Origin: Lautropia sp.
Lineage (GTDB): Bacteria > Pseudomonadota > Gammaproteobacteria > Burkholderiales > Burkholderiaceae_E
DNA length: 64,000 nucleotides
Direction: 5' to 3'
Assembly (NCBI GenBank): GCA_030530775.1
Contig: JAUMUG010000008.1
Coordinates: 62,001-126,000, forward strand
Below are positions 8,124 to 21,911 of this stretch, one piece after another; position 1 is the first letter of the stretch, and every line of letters begins with the position of its first letter. The translations under genes and the position numbers were made by a program. The notes below the pieces were generated by a model. It worked only from the letters and a program-made list of their open reading frames with translations. It was not told the DNA's origin and made no database searches.

Positions 8124-10661
8124 TCACTCCTCGGCCGGGGCAGCACCACCGTTGACCGGCACCAGAATATCGCGATTACCATTGTGGCCCATCGGCGACA
8201 CGATACCCGAGCGCTCCATCTGTTCCAGCAGGCGGGCAGCCCGGTTGTAACCGATGCGCAGATGACGCTGCACCAGCGAGATCGAGGCACGCCGATGCTG
8301 CAGCACGATGGCGACCGCCTGGTCGTACATCGCGTCCGATTCACCATCCATACCCGCTTCTGCCAGCGTGCTCTGCAACCCGCCGAAGCCGACCGCACTA
8401 CCGGTGTTCGATTCATCCGGCACACCGCCTTCGAGAATACCCTCGATGTAGTCCGGTTCACCGCCCACTTCCTTCCAGGCAGCCACCACCTTGTGCACCT
8501 CGTCATCGGCCACATAGGCGCCGTGCACCCGCTGTGGCAAGTTGGTACCGGCCGAAAGGTAGAGCATGTCGCCCTGCCCCAGCAGCGTTTCCGCCCCCAT
8601 TTGATCCAGAATGGTGCGCGAATCGATCTTGGACGAAACCTGGAAAGCGATCCGGGACGGAATGTTGGCCTTGATCAAACCGGTGATCACATCAACCGAC
8701 GGGCGCTGAGTGGCCAGAATCAGGTGGATGCCAGCAGCGCGGGCTTTCTGGGCCAGGCGGGCGATCAACTCCTCGATTTTTTTACCGACCACCATCATCA
8801 GATCGGCCAGCTCGTCGATCACCACGACGATCACCGGCAACTTCTGCAGCGGTTCGGGTGCATCCGGTGTCAGCGAAAAGGGGTTGGGGATCAGCTCCTC
8901 CCGCTTTTCGGCTTCGGCAATCTTGGCGTTATAGCCGGCCAAATTGCGCACACCCATCTTGCTCATCAGCTTGTAACGCCGCTCCATCTCGCCCACACAC
9001 CAGTTCAGCGCATGGCCTGCCTGGCGCATATCGGTGACGACCGGCGCCAGCAGATGCGGAATACCCTCGTAGACACTCATTTCCAGCATCTTCGGGTCGA
9101 TCATGATCATCCGCACTTGCGAGGGATCGGCCTTGTACAAGATCGACATCAGCATGGCATTGATACCAACCGATTTGCCAGAGCCGGTGGTGCCGGCCAC
9201 CAGCAGGTGCGGCATCCGTGCCAGATCGGCCACCACCGGGTTACCGGCGATATCCTTTCCCAGTGCCACGGTCACGACCGATTTGCTGTCCACATAGGTC
9301 TGGGAACCGATGATCTCGGACAGCCGCACGCCCTGCCGGCGCGGATTGGGCAGTTCCAGCCCCATCAGGTTCTTGCCGGGAATGGTCTCGACCACCCGCA
9401 GCGAAATCACAGACAGTGCCCGTGCCAGATCCTTGGCCAGATTGACGATTTGGCTACCCTTGACACCGGTGGCGGGTTCGATTTCATAGCGGGTGATGAC
9501 CGGGCCGGGATAGGCCGACACCACCGTCGCATTGATGCCGAAATCCGCCAACTTCTTCTCGATCAGCCGCGACGTGTACTCCAGCGTTTCGGGTGACATC
9601 GTTTCCACCGTGTCCGGCGGTGCATCCAGCAGCGCCAGATCGGGCAACGGCGAATCTGCGCCCAGATCGCGATAGACTGGGGTCGGACGAGCCACCGTTT
9701 GCATCTGTTGCACCGGTGCGGCCGGCACGGCTTGGCCCGTCCGTGCCACGGGCGCCGCCGGCATCGCCGGCGCACGGACGGTCGGCACTTCGTCCCCCGG
9801 GCCGATGGTCGGTTCGACAGCCGGCAAACGCGGGGTTGGCCGGATCAGCGGTGCTTCGGGCTCATCCCCATCGATATCCAGCATTGGGCGCGGCACACCC
9901 AGCAGGCTTCCCCGTTTCTGGGCCGCTTCGGCCCCGGCACGGAAATCGGCCCGCGCAGCGATCTTCGCCTTGGCCCATATCAGCGCGCCTTCCAGCAAGG
10001 CGCCCGTGCGCTCGAAGATGCTCATCCATGACACGCCGGTCGCCAAACTGAAACCGATGGCGATCATCAACAGCAGTGCCATCGTGCCACCGACGTTACC
10101 CAGCATCTCGTGCACGGGATCGGCCACCAGTGCGCCCATCAACCCTCCTGGTGCCAACGGCAGGTCGGCCGTCAGGTTATAGAGGCGCGAGCCTTCGATG
10201 GCACAGGCCCCCAGCAGCAGCAGGATGAAACCGATCCAGCGTTCCCAGGCAAAGCGCACCGGCAGTGTCACCGGCGGCGCGTTCCCACCATTCCCGGTGT
10301 CGGCTGGAGAAGCTGCCGACGGGTGGTTTTCACGGTGCAGGCGCCGGTAGCCGACCTGCACCCGCAAGATCAGGAAGAAAGAAAACAGATAAGCCGACAG
10401 ACCAAACAGATACAGCATCAGATCGGCAAACCACGCCCCGACCTTGCCGCCGAAGTTGTGGATGTGCTTGACCATGACCGCATGTGACCACCCCGGGTCG
10501 CGCGAGTCATAGCTGATCAAGATCAGCAGCAGAAACAGCGCCAGAAAGCACAGACCGATCCATCGCGCCTCGCGCAGCAGGCGGATGGCCCGCTGCGACA
10601 GACCGATATGGCGGCTCGCCCAATGTTCTGGTGACGGTGCATGTGTTGCGCTTCGCGCCAT
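8124..10661 (-). CDS. ftsK: DNA translocase FtsK
   Basis: Septal dsDNA translocase that clears and resolves chromosome termini at division. 845 aa. N-terminal membrane domain with four predicted helices (about residues 34-52, 80-101, 140-160, 180-205). A Pro/Ala-rich linker (about 250-330) leads into the alpha/beta motor. Walker [10 protein letters not shown] is near residue 489 and Walker [13 protein letters not shown] near 612. The C-terminal gamma winged-helix domain (about 775-840; [19 protein letters not shown]) reads KOPS-type polar sequences. The ATG at 10661 has GGAGG about 12 bases upstream. It begins 25 bases after the Crp-like regulator gene on the same strand, so the two may be co-transcribed. 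Confidence 0.97.
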   Translation of the reverse strand: MARSATHAPSPEHWASRHIGLSQRAIRLLREARWIGLCFLALFLLLILISYDSRDPGWSHAVMVKHIHNFGGKVGAWFADLMLYLFGLSAYLFSFFLILRVQVGYRRLHRENHPSAASPADTGNGGNAPPVTLPVRFAWERWIGFILLLLGACAIEGSRLYNLTADLPLAPGGLMGALVADPVHEMLGNVGGTMALLLMIAIGFSLATGVSWMSIFERTGALLEGALIWAKAKIAARADFRAGAEAAQKRGSLLGVPRPMLDIDGDEPEAPLIRPTPRLPAVEPTIGPGDEVPTVRAPAMPAAPVARTGQAVPAAPVQQMQTVARPTPVYRDLGADSPLPDLALLDAPPDTVETMSPETLEYTSRLIEKKLADFGINATVVSAYPGPVITRYEIEPATGVKGSQIVNLAKDLARALSVISLRVVETIPGKNLMGLELPNPRRQGVRLSEIIGSQTYVDSKSVVTVALGKDIAGNPVVADLARMPHLLVAGTTGSGKSVGINAMLMSILYKADPSQVRMIMIDPKMLEMSVYEGIPHLLAPVVTDMRQAGHALNWCVGEMERRYKLMSKMGVRNLAGYNAKIAEAEKREELIPNPFSLTPDAPEPLQKLPVIVVVIDELADLMMVVGKKIEELIARLAQKARAAGIHLILATQRPSVDVITGLIKANIPSRIAFQVSSKIDSRTILDQMGAETLLGQGDMLYLSAGTNLPQRVHGAYVADDEVHKVVAAWKEVGGEPDYIEGILEGGVPDESNTGSAVGFGGLQSTLAEAGMDGESDAMYDQAVAIVLQHRRASISLVQRHLRIGYNRAARLLEQMERSGIVSPMGHNGNRDILVPVNGGAAPAEE

Positions 10662-10686
10662 CGTTCGGAAGACCTCCGTGAGAAAC

Positions 10687-11361
10687 TCAGCTCAGATAAT
10701 TGCTAAGTTTCTCACGAAGCATCAATCTTCCTTCAGGCATGGGCACGATATAGCCCTCGACTTCCAACCCTTTCATCACGCGGGACACCATTTCACGCGA
10801 TGCGCCGATCATCTTGGCAATTTCCTGACGCGGCAGTCGGGTACGCACGATGCGCTCCTCGCCGATCTTTTCGGACATGTCGAGCAGCACCCGGGCCACT
10901 CGGCCATACACATCCAACAACGCCAGGGTCTCGATCTTCTTGTCGGCCTCGCGCAGCCGGCGTACCAAGCCGATCATGATCCGCATGCACATTTCGGGGC
11001 TGGACAGCATCATGGCCTTGAAGCTGTCCTTGTTGATCGACATGAAATCCGAGGATTCGGTGGTGATGACACTGGCCGAGCGTGGCGATTCATCGATCAG
11101 ACTCATTTCGCCGAAACACTCGCCGGGGCCGATCACGGCCAGAATCACTTCCTTGCCATCGGTGTCCGAGCGCTGCACCTTGGCGCGCCCCGACAACAGA
11201 ATGTAGAGCGTCTGCGACGGTTCACCATCGGCGACGATCACCCGACCTTTGGGAAAATTGCGTCGGACACTGCCGGCCGCCAGACGCTCGATCTGCGACT
11301 CGGTCAGCCCGGAAAACAGCGGAACCCGCCTCAGAAAGGCGATATTTTGCTCTTGTGTCAT
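10687..11361 (-). CDS. Crp/Fnr-family transcriptional regulator
   Basis: Cytoplasmic cAMP-receptor-type DNA-binding regulator, 224 aa from the ATG at 11361. An N-terminal cyclic-nucleotide-binding beta-barrel contains [19 protein letters not shown], including the Gly-Glu and Arg-Ser phosphate-binding signature of cAMP sensors. A long dimerisation helix and a C-terminal winged helix follow, with recognition helix [11 protein letters not shown]. Its Arg-Glu...Arg pattern matches E. coli CRP positions that read TGTGA. There is no N-terminal Cys cluster, so it is not an oxygen-sensing Fnr. Two Met codons at 11385/11382 are alternative starts; no start has a clear ribosome site. It lies between trxB (divergent) and ftsK (downstream, same strand). 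Confidence 0.9.
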   Translation of the reverse strand: MTQEQNIAFLRRVPLFSGLTESQIERLAAGSVRRNFPKGRVIVADGEPSQTLYILLSGRAKVQRSDTDGKEVILAVIGPGECFGEMSLIDESPRSASVITTESSDFMSINKDSFKAMMLSSPEMCMRIMIGLVRRLREADKKIETLALLDVYGRVARVLLDMSEKIGEERIVRTRLPRQEIAKMIGASREMVSRVMKGLEVEGYIVPMPEGRLMLREKLSNYLS

Positions 11362-12634
<1,273 letters not shown>

Positions 12635-12842
12635 ATGGCACTGTCCGCAGGCTGTCGAGCCACCACGGGAGCGCTCCGGCAGCCCCGGCATCCACGCCCC
12701 GTCGGCACGACGGATCACGCGGCGTGCCGCTGTCCACGTGGACATCGGGATCGCAGTGCTCTCGTCTCCGCCGATCCCCGCTTTTCCAGACGACCCATCG
12801 GACATACCGTCTGAATACTTGGCCCTGACCGCTTCTCCCGCG

Positions 12843-13523
12843 ATGAATCGCCGCCGAAATCTCTCATCGTCCGCCCCCGACCGCCTGGGTCTGCACGACC
12901 TGGCCAAGCTGGCACGCGCGATGAAGAAGCAGGCCGAGGAGCAACGCCTACAAGCGCTGACCCGCCAGGCAGCGGATCGGCGACGCCAGCAGGAAACAGA
13001 GATCTTTGCCCATGCGGTGGGCCAGGTCACTCCACTCAAGCCCACCGGCCGGCGCGAACCCGAACTGCGCCATCGATTACCGACGGCCCAGCAGCGCACA
13101 CTCGACGAACAACAGGCGTTGGCGCAGTCGCTGTCGGACGAGATCGACGTCGAGCGCCTGCTGGAAAGCGACGAAAAACTGTCGTTCCGGCGTCCCGGTG
13201 TCGGCATCGACGCGCTCGGCAAGCTTCGGCGTGGACAATGGGTCGTACAGGCTCAGCTCGATTTGCACGGCTTCCGGACGGAAGAAGCCCGCGAGCAGGT
13301 GGTGCACTTTCTGGTGCAGGCCAATCGCAACGGCCTGCGCTGTGTGCGCATCATCCACGGCAAAGGTCTGGGCTCGGTCAATCGCCAGCCCGTGCTCAAG
13401 GACAAAGTACTGCGCTGGCTGACCCAGCGCCTGGAAGTGATCGCCTTCTGTCAGGCCCCGCCCTTTGCGGGCGGCAGCGGTGCGCTGCTCGTGCTGCTGC
13501 GCCAACCACCTTCACACGGCTGA
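12843..13523 (+). CDS. Smr/MutS2 C-terminal domain protein
   Basis: 226 aa. The N-terminal half is charged and probably helical (KLARAMKKQAEEQRLQ and following). The C-terminal half is an Smr domain, a nuclease-like fold of the MutS2 C-terminus: QLDLHGFRTEEA carries the LDLHG motif and CVRIIHGKGLGS carries the H-G-K-G motif. Stand-alone Smr proteins of this layout are common in proteobacteria; the nuclease role is known for some members and only inferred here. It follows trxB by 208 bases on the same strand. The ATG at 12843 is chosen because the conserved N-terminus begins there, but its ribosome site is poor; the frame is open well upstream. Confidence 0.85.
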   Translation: MNRRRNLSSSAPDRLGLHDLAKLARAMKKQAEEQRLQALTRQAADRRRQQETEIFAHAVGQVTPLKPTGRREPELRHRLPTAQQRTLDEQQALAQSLSDEIDVERLLESDEKLSFRRPGVGIDALGKLRRGQWVVQAQLDLHGFRTEEAREQVVHFLVQANRNGLRCVRIIHGKGLGSVNRQPVLKDKVLRWLTQRLEVIAFCQAPPFAGGSGALLVLLRQPPSHG

Positions 13524-13705
13524 CACCGCAGCAGAAGCTCGATCGGGCAAGCTCCAAAGCTCCGGCAAGACACGCCGCCTGGCCCGATATCCCCTCGCAT
13601 CGGCTCCCGTCCCCCCTTGGCATCGGCCTGCAATGGCCAATGAAGCCAGGAAGCACCAAGGCAGGACGGGTGAACAAACCCGCCTTTCGATCCAAAACGC
13701 GGCTT

Positions 13706-15684
<1,979 letters not shown>

Positions 15685-15695
15685 CGGAAGACTGC

Positions 15696-16235
15696 TCAGG
15701 AGGATGCCTTGGCCTTGGCGCGTTCGATGCCGTCGGTGATTTCCTTGATGGCCGCCTCGGGACCATCCCAACCGGCCACTTTCACCCACTTACCCGGTTC
15801 CATGGCCTTGTAGTTCTCGAAGAAGAACTTGATCTGCTCCAGAATGGCCGGATCGACATCCTCGACCGACTTCACGTTCTTGTTGCTGGGCAGCAGCTTG
15901 TCGATGGGCACCGCCAGCAGCTTGGCATCGCCACCGCCTTCGTCTTCCATGTTCAGCATGCCCAGTGCACGGCAACGTACCACGCAACCATGGGTCAGCG
16001 GATAGGGTGTGATCACCAGTACGTCCACCGGATCGCCGTCATCGGCGATGGTGTGGGGGATGTAGCCGTAGTTCTGCGGATAGCGCATGTTGGTCATCAC
16101 GAAACGATCGACGAACAACGCGCCGGTCTCCTTGTCCAGCTCGTACTTGACGGGATCGGCATTGGCGGGGATTTCGATGATGACGTTGAATTCTTCCGGG
16201 ATTTTACGGCCCGGTCCGACTCGATCTAGATTCAT
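15696..16235 (-). CDS. ppa: Inorganic pyrophosphatase (family I)
   Basis: Cytoplasmic, Mg-dependent hydrolysis of pyrophosphate. 179 aa, as usual for bacterial soluble family I. Visible: the metal-binding signature DDGDPVDVLV, upstream FVIVEIP-like FNVIIEIPANADPVKYE, and the YPQNYGYIP active-site strand. The ATG at 16235 gives the conserved start MNLDRVGPG. It heads the ppa-nadE-glnB group (11-base gap, then 4-base overlap). Linking pyrophosphate removal with NAD synthesis makes metabolic sense because the NadE reaction releases pyrophosphate. Confidence 0.96.
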   Translation of the reverse strand: MNLDRVGPGRKIPEEFNVIIEIPANADPVKYELDKETGALFVDRFVMTNMRYPQNYGYIPHTIADDGDPVDVLVITPYPLTHGCVVRCRALGMLNMEDEGGGDAKLLAVPIDKLLPSNKNVKSVEDVDPAILEQIKFFFENYKAMEPGKWVKVAGWDGPEAAIKEITDGIERAKAKASS

Positions 16236-16302
16236 GGTTGAAAAGATAGTTGGCCACACAGGGCCGTTGCATCAAGAAAATGGAAAGGAGTTGCCCCCCG
16301 AA

Positions 16303-16327
16303 GCCTGCCACCCGACGGGCGGCAGGC
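16303..16327 (-). terminator. Hairpin between hemY and ppa
   Basis: GCCTGCC-A-CCC-GAC-GGG-C-GGCAGGC (16303-16327) forms a stem of 7+3 bp with one internal mismatch and a 3-nt loop. It lies 20 bases past the hemY stop. No T-run follows in either direction, so it may be a Rho-dependent pause or mRNA-stabilising hairpin and not a classic terminator. Confidence 0.4.
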
Positions 16328-16347
16328 GGGAACGGGGCATGGAACGA

Positions 16348-17823
16348 TCAGTGCCCCCTGCTTTGCGCCACACCTGCATTCGACTCGGCACCTGCCGAGA
16401 CGGCTGCAGACGATGCCGCCGCACCCGACCGGGCCGATGAGGCTGCCGCCGCCGCACTGGAAGCAGCCTCTGCCTCCTGGGCGGACACCTGCAGCGGCAT
16501 GCCCCTCGAACCCAACCCCTGCAGACGGGGGGCCGGAAAATCCGGTGGCAGCGGCGCCTTCGACGACGAGGCCACGGCTGGCGCCCGATCACCCGGCAAC
16601 GCAGCCGTGCCGATGGCTTCCGGCATCGGCGGACGCTCGCCCAACGCCAGACGAGCCGCGTACTGGAACTGCAGCGCGGCTTCCTGCGGTTTGCCGACCG
16701 ACTCGTACAACTGTGCCAGTGCCACCCGCGCCGATACCGTGTCACCGGCCAGCAGTGCGTCGAGCAGATAGGCCTCGGCCTTGCCCCAGAGCCGCTCGGA
16801 CGCACAGATCCGACCCAGCATTTCCAACAGTTTGGAGCGCTCACCATGCACCAGACGCCAGCGTTCCAACTGTTCCAGACGCTGCCGCGAGGGCACCGTT
16901 TCCAGTGCGGCATAGACTTCGAGCACGGATTCATCGTAGGCCGTGTCCAGCAAACCGACCGCGATCCGACGGGCATCGTTGACGGCATCTGCACGAGCCA
17001 ACGCAGCCACGGTCGGTGCAACCAACATACCTTTCTTTCTCTCGTCGGCCGTCAGCGATTTCCACAGCTCGTTGAGTGCTTCGGCATCGTTCTCGCGCCG
17101 CGCCAGCAACTGCTGATAGGCGTTCAGTCGCAGTACGTCGGCTTCGGCCGGTGCCAGGCGACCATGGCGCTTGAGCTGGCGCACCGTTTCCAGCACCTGA
17201 TCCCAACGACCCGACTCTCCATAGGCGGCCAGAGAGGTTTCCAGCGCCGCCAGCTGCTGCTGACCTCCGACCGAAATGCGGCCGACCGCCATCAGAGCCT
17301 TGTCGGGCTGGTGATCCTCGAGTGCGAACTCGGCCGAAGCCATCAGGGCCGCAGTACGTCCTCCCTGGCGAGCTGCCTGCCGGGTCCAGTCGTCACGACG
17401 CTGATAGGCACCCAGCCGGTGGGCCGAGCGGGCAGCCAGCAGTGCGGCGGCCGCTCCGGAATCCTTCTTGCCCCCCCTCGTGTTGGCCAGTACCGATGCC
17501 GCCAGACGCTCGGCCCGGTCGAAACGGCCTTCGAAATGAGCCAGCACCGCACCCTGCAACGCCTGGTTGTTGCGCTGCAACCGGCGCTGCTCCCGATAGC
17601 GGCGGATGCGGCCGGGCAGACCCAGCGTCCGGGCCAACAGCACGAGCAGCAGATGCAGGGCGAAAAACCCCAGAATCAGCAGCACCAACAGCATGTTGGC
17701 CGACAGTTCGATACGATACGGTGGCCAGAACAGGGCCACATTGCCGTGATTGCCCCGAAAGACCAGCGCCAGCACCACCGCAGCGGCAAAAGCCAGCAAT
17801 AACCAGATTACATTGCGGATCAT
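16348..17823 (-). CDS. hemY: HemY-type inner-membrane TPR protein
   Basis: Proteobacterial HemY (not the Bacillus protoporphyrinogen oxidase of the same name), an inner-membrane protein linked genetically to heme synthesis. 491 aa. Two N-terminal membrane helices (about residues 3-21 and 41-66) flank the conserved FRGNHGNVALFWPPYRIELS. A helical TPR domain (about 95-400) follows, with RLYESVGKPQEAALQF-like repeats near its end. The last 90 residues are Ala/Ser-rich and probably disordered, an unusual tail. The ATG shares one base with the hemX stop (TGATG), so the two are translated together. Confidence 0.9.
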   Translation of the reverse strand: MIRNVIWLLLAFAAAVVLALVFRGNHGNVALFWPPYRIELSANMLLVLLILGFFALHLLLVLLARTLGLPGRIRRYREQRRLQRNNQALQGAVLAHFEGRFDRAERLAASVLANTRGGKKDSGAAAALLAARSAHRLGAYQRRDDWTRQAARQGGRTAALMASAEFALEDHQPDKALMAVGRISVGGQQQLAALETSLAAYGESGRWDQVLETVRQLKRHGRLAPAEADVLRLNAYQQLLARRENDAEALNELWKSLTADERKKGMLVAPTVAALARADAVNDARRIAVGLLDTAYDESVLEVYAALETVPSRQRLEQLERWRLVHGERSKLLEMLGRICASERLWGKAEAYLLDALLAGDTVSARVALAQLYESVGKPQEAALQFQYAARLALGERPPMPEAIGTAALPGDRAPAVASSSKAPLPPDFPAPRLQGLGSRGMPLQVSAQEAEAASSAAAAASSARSGAAASSAAVSAGAESNAGVAQSRGH

Positions 17824-19436
17824 CAGAATCGCTTCTCGCTTTCAGCCCGCGCGGCGCCCAGAGCCTCCATGCTCTCGGACAGCGAGGGCACGTTCAGCTG
17901 CAAAGGCTCGGCCTGCAGTTGGGTCAGGATGTCGATGGCGGATTTCACCTCCGGTTGCTGGACATCGAAATAGCGACCGATGGTCTCCGCGCTCTTGGCC
18001 AGATCCCGGCGGAACAGGCCTTCGTTGCGGTTCAACAGATTGATGCGCGCATTCAGCAGCTGCAGACGCAGCCCTTCACGGATACTGCGTTTCTGATCGG
18101 GAGCCAGCAACAGCCGATCCGGGTCGTCGATGCGCCGGATCTGGACCAGATTGCTGAATTCCTTCCAGACTGTATCGGCCCCCTCCCGGCCGGCCTGCGA
18201 AGCCCAGCCGAAGAATCGCGACAGCGCACTGCCCTCGCCGGCGGCCTCACTCGCAGGGTCCGCAGCCGGCTCGGCAGCCTGTGCACCGCCGGTGCCGCCC
18301 CCCCCCGAGCCGCCACTGATGGCCAGACCCGGCTCTGGCGTCTCGGCCGCCGGCATTGCCGGGTCACTGAGGAAAGGCAGCTGGTCGACCCTGGAAATCA
18401 CCTCATCCAGGCGGGCGATCGTACGGGTCAGATCGACTTCGGGCAGTGACTTCAAACGTTCGATGTCCTGTAGAATGCTGCGCCGCAGTCCGATCGCCTC
18501 GGAACTCGAACCATCTGCCAGACTCTTCTCTGCCCCCTCCAAGGCCAACAGCGCACCGCGAACGTTGCCGGCCAGGGCCAAATGCTGATTGGCCAGCTCG
18601 AGCGCACGTTCGGCCTCGGCCAGACGGCTGTCACCCCGGACCCGTGCCACGTCGTCATAGAGCGCCTGCAGCTGTTCCTTCTGCGAGGCGGTCTCGGCCA
18701 TCTGCGTTTCCAGTGCATTGCCCCTGGCCTGCAGCTGTGCCTGCGCATCGCGCAACTGACGGATCTGGTCTTCCAGCGCACCGGCGCGTGCCTCGGCCTC
18801 CTGCAGACGGGCGGCATTGGCACGTTCGGTGGCCAAAAAGCGCTGCTGCACATACCACCAGCCGGCCGCCGCCAGACCCAGCATCAGCAAAAGCAGCAAC
18901 AGCAGTCCGGCCCAGCCGCCCCTGCCACGCCCGCCCCCGGCAGGAGGCATCGACGGTGGCGTGGCGGCATGAATGACGGTCGCTCCCTTCACGGGTTCAT
19001 CGGCACGGGCAGTGGCAGAGGAAGCCGACGAGGCCGCGTTGCCCGCTGCCGGCGAAGCGCCACCACCGGGCTTTGCAGCCGTCGACGGTGCGCAAGCCGC
19101 CCCCCCCACAGAGGCTCTGGGCGCCGATATCGCAGCATCGCCCACTGCACCGATGGCCGAGCCGCCGAACTTGGCACCGCCGCCACCGACGGGTGTCGAG
19201 GGAGCGGGCGCGCTGCCGGGAGCCTGTCTGGCCGGCGAAGCGGCCGGGCTGGATGCCGCGGGTGCCGCCGATGGAGAAGGTGTGCCGGCCGGCGTATCGG
19301 CCTTGGCTGCGTCTTGCGAAGGAGAAGACGCCGAAGAACCGGCCGTTGCCGGCGCAATGATCTTCGCATCATTGACATCGCCGGCCGGCGCTGCCGACCC
19401 TGGACGCTGTCGTTTGTTATGCTGCTCGGAACTCAA
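17823..19436 (-). CDS. hemX: HemX-like membrane protein
   Basis: Inner-membrane protein of the HemX family, often annotated as uroporphyrinogen-III C-methyltransferase although proteobacterial members of this type lack the methyltransferase domain. 537 aa. Layout: a cytoplasmic Pro/Ala/Ser-rich segment (1 to about 170), one membrane helix (about 175-193, LLLLLLLMLGLAAAGWWYV), a coiled coil (about 200-265, heptads around QLQARGNALETQM), then the conserved C-terminal domain with LANQHLALAGN and RINLLNRNEGLFRRDL. The start is TTG at 19436 with GAGGA about ten bases upstream; no in-frame ATG fits. It lies between hemD and hemY. Confidence 0.87.
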   Translation of the reverse strand: MSSEQHNKRQRPGSAAPAGDVNDAKIIAPATAGSSASSPSQDAAKADTPAGTPSPSAAPAASSPAASPARQAPGSAPAPSTPVGGGGAKFGGSAIGAVGDAAISAPRASVGGAACAPSTAAKPGGGASPAAGNAASSASSATARADEPVKGATVIHAATPPSMPPAGGGRGRGGWAGLLLLLLLMLGLAAAGWWYVQQRFLATERANAARLQEAEARAGALEDQIRQLRDAQAQLQARGNALETQMAETASQKEQLQALYDDVARVRGDSRLAEAERALELANQHLALAGNVRGALLALEGAEKSLADGSSSEAIGLRRSILQDIERLKSLPEVDLTRTIARLDEVISRVDQLPFLSDPAMPAAETPEPGLAISGGSGGGGTGGAQAAEPAADPASEAAGEGSALSRFFGWASQAGREGADTVWKEFSNLVQIRRIDDPDRLLLAPDQKRSIREGLRLQLLNARINLLNRNEGLFRRDLAKSAETIGRYFDVQQPEVKSAIDILTQLQAEPLQLNVPSLSESMEALGAARAESEKRF

Positions 19437-19604
19437 GACTTCGTATCCTCATAGTCGGCGGCCGACCACCATCTTTTCGGCAATGCCACACAAAACACAC
19501 TCGGGGCGCAGCGCCACCGGCCTCGCCGACCGGCCCGCCCTGTACTGAGCCCAGGCGGCCACGGGAAGGTACGGGCATACAGGCCCCGAACGCCATCGAT
19601 TCGA

Positions 19605-20627
19605 TCATACGGACTCCCATTGTAGCCGCTCGATCAATTGCTGCCGATCATGGTAGACCTGCAGTCTGCCAAAGCCGGCCTCGGTTGCCGCCGACAACAA
19701 CCGCGGATGCGGTAGCCAGACCGGTTGATCGAACGCCCACTGCCGATCCGCCTCCGGCAGTGTCGACAGCCATTCTGCCACGGTATTCAAGGGCGCCACT
19801 GCTCCCAGCACCCAGTTCAGGGGCACCGAGGCCCGGCGATGGCGGGCCAGGGCTTCTGCGAAGTCGCTCGGCGGCCCGGGCTCGGGGAAAACCCGATAGA
19901 CCGGGTGCACCGCCGTCCGCAGTCCGGCATTCTCCAGCCGTGTCAGCCATTCGGTACGACCATCTGGACGGTTGAACAGATGCACCGCCCCCACGTCCGG
20001 CGCAGACGGGATATCGGTGGCGCCGGCCGCCCGCTCGAGCGCAACGTCTTCGGCAGCACCTGAATACCGATCGACAAGCGCACCATGATCCGCCATGTCT
20101 CGATCCCGACGGGTAGGTACCGGAGCCGCCCCGGCAGGGGTGAGCTTCAGGGTACGGATGATCTCCGCGGCCAGATGCTCACCATCCTGCATGGGCGGTG
20201 GTGGCACGATCAACCGGATGCGCTGGCCAAAATGCTGACGGAACACCCGCGCCGTCCCTTGCCCAGGCACCCCTGCCCGGACGGTCAGCGGCCAGCGCCG
20301 GTCCCGCGCATCGAGCCAGCCGGCCAGCGTTCGTACCGCCGCCGGACTGGTCAGCACATAGATACCGCTCTGCTCACCGAGCGGTCGTGATGAATCGGCC
20401 GGTCGCACCGAAGGCGCCAGCGGGGAACAGGTGTAACAGATCCGCTCGGCGGAACGCGGCGGAAACAGCCGATACAGTGCCTCCTCATCTTCGATGGCCG
20501 GTTCGACCCGGAATGCAGGCCAACGATGCACCGACATGCCCGCGCGCTGCAAGGCCGGCCACCAGGCCGCGGCACCCTCTTCATCCTGTGTCAGTACGAC
20601 CCATGGTCGGACATCGGGCTTCGACAT
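19605..20627 (-). CDS. hemD: Uroporphyrinogen-III synthase
   Basis: Cyclises hydroxymethylbilane to uroporphyrinogen III, the step after HemC. 340 aa against about 250-270 usual; sequence conservation in this family is always low. Support: position between hemC and hemX, GIYVLTSPAAVRTLAGW matching the family's V(F/L)TSxNAV element, and a C-terminal WLPHPRLLSAATEAGFGRLQVY resembling the typical ending with its P-x-I...GF pattern. Extra length sits in two inserts (about residues 65-85 and 170-215). The ATG at 20627 has GGAG ten bases upstream. The longer in-frame start at 20687 lacks that. Confidence 0.82.
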   Translation of the reverse strand: MSKPDVRPWVVLTQDEEGAAAWWPALQRAGMSVHRWPAFRVEPAIEDEEALYRLFPPRSAERICYTCSPLAPSVRPADSSRPLGEQSGIYVLTSPAAVRTLAGWLDARDRRWPLTVRAGVPGQGTARVFRQHFGQRIRLIVPPPPMQDGEHLAAEIIRTLKLTPAGAAPVPTRRDRDMADHGALVDRYSGAAEDVALERAAGATDIPSAPDVGAVHLFNRPDGRTEWLTRLENAGLRTAVHPVYRVFPEPGPPSDFAEALARHRRASVPLNWVLGAVAPLNTVAEWLSTLPEADRQWAFDQPVWLPHPRLLSAATEAGFGRLQVYHDRQQLIERLQWESV

Positions 20628-20993
20628 CGTGGCAATCTCCAGTCCAGACAATGTGTTCCGCAGGTCTTCCCGGAGCCGACACGGCACACGCCATGACGAT
20701 CGGATCGGCCCCGTGACGCCCGGTTCCCGGAAGGGCCATCACCCCTCCGACAAGCATACATGGCCCCAGGGAAGACAGCCGCTCCTGCGGCCCGCATGGC
20801 GCTTGGGAAAGACCACCGGGTACCCGGGCATCCCGCCGTCGAATCCGTCCGGGCCGCAACTGCCTGAAACGATATGCCGTCCGGCGGTGCCAATATCCGG
20901 TTCGACATGGCGGTTTCCGCGCCCCGGCCTTTCCGGCCATGGACGGCCCCGGTGTCACACCGTCCGCAGCACCACGGACGAGCTAGACGGATA
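20628..20993. other. Intergenic region hemC / hemD
   Basis: 366 bases between two genes of the same pathway on the same strand, unusually long because hemC and hemD are normally adjacent or overlapping. No gene, clear terminator or promoter was recognised. The 12-bp palindrome CCGGGTACCCGG near 20816 is the only strong symmetry. Confidence 0.5.
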
Positions 20994-21908
20994 TCAGTGC
21001 GCGCGCAGTGCAGTGGCAGCCCGCTCGCCCACGGCACGTGCCTGTGCCGCATCCCGCACCACCTGGCTCAGGCTGCAACGATTGACGTAGCCGTCGTCCA
21101 GCGCCAACAGCGCATCCAGTTGCAGCAAACCGTCCGCGGCCAGAGTGGCATGGGCAGCCAGCGGTGTCTTGCAGTTGCCGCCCAACATGCGCGAGACGGC
21201 GCGCTCGGCTTCGGCGACCAACTGCGCAGCGGGATCATTCAGAAAGGCCAGCCGTTCACGCAGCTCGACACGGTCGGCGCGGATCTCGATGCCCAGCATA
21301 CCCTGCCCCGGCGCCGGCATCATCCGATCGAGCGGCAGATACTCACGGATGCGCCCGGCCAGGCCGAGGCGAATCAGACCGGCAGCAGCCAGCACGATCG
21401 CGTCGTACTGCCCCTCATCGAGCTTACGCAGCCGGGTGTCGAGATTGCCGCGCAGCGGCTGAATCCGGAAACCCGGAAAGCGCTCCCGCAGCTGCGCCGC
21501 ACGACGCAGGCTGGACGTACCCACCACCGCGTCGGCAGGTAGCGCCTGCAGTGACGCATATCGGCTGCTGACCAGCGCATCGCGTGGATCCTCCCGGCTC
21601 AGAATCGCTGCCAGGTCGAAACCTTCGGGCAGATCCATCGGCACATCCTTCAGCGAATGCACCGCCAGATCCGCACGACCGTCGTGCAGCGCGACTTCGA
21701 GCTCCTTGGTGAACAGACCCTTGCCACCGATTTCGGACAGCGGCTTGTCGAGGATCCGATCACCACGGGTCGTCATGCCGAGCAATTCGACCTTGCAATC
21801 GGGATAGTGGGCACGCAACAGCGCGGCCACGTGCTCGGCCTGCCAGAGTGCCAGGCGGCTTTCCCGCGTGGCGATACGCAATACGGTGGGCGGGCGCGAT
21901 CCTGTCAT
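20994..21908 (-). CDS. hemC: Hydroxymethylbilane synthase (porphobilinogen deaminase)
   Basis: Condenses four porphobilinogens into hydroxymethylbilane. 304 aa. The N-terminus [16 protein letters not shown], the catalytic-loop motifs [11 protein letters not shown] and AVHSLKDVP, and the arginine cluster [11 protein letters not shown] with RGNLDTRL are all intact. The dipyrromethane-cofactor Cys is in [13 protein letters not shown], where many relatives have GG(S)C. It begins only three bases after the algR stop on the same strand, so algZ-algR-hemC form one transcription unit. Confidence 0.96.
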   Translation of the reverse strand: MTGSRPPTVLRIATRESRLALWQAEHVAALLRAHYPDCKVELLGMTTRGDRILDKPLSEIGGKGLFTKELEVALHDGRADLAVHSLKDVPMDLPEGFDLAAILSREDPRDALVSSRYASLQALPADAVVGTSSLRRAAQLRERFPGFRIQPLRGNLDTRLRKLDEGQYDAIVLAAAGLIRLGLAGRIREYLPLDRMMPAPGQGMLGIEIRADRVELRERLAFLNDPAAQLVAEAERAVSRMLGGNCKTPLAAHATLAADGLLQLDALLALDDGYVNRCSLSQVVRDAAQARAVGERAATALRAH

Positions 21909-21911
21909 GAA

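Noticed and set aside
8184-9596. Plus-strand open frame of 470 codons
   Set aside because: Antisense to the ftsK motor domain; composition is typical of a shadow frame.
17823-19436. Active uroporphyrinogen-III C-methyltransferase (CobA/CysG type)
   Set aside because: The protein has one helix, a coiled coil and a HemX C-terminal domain, with no SAM-binding GxGxGD methyltransferase motifs.
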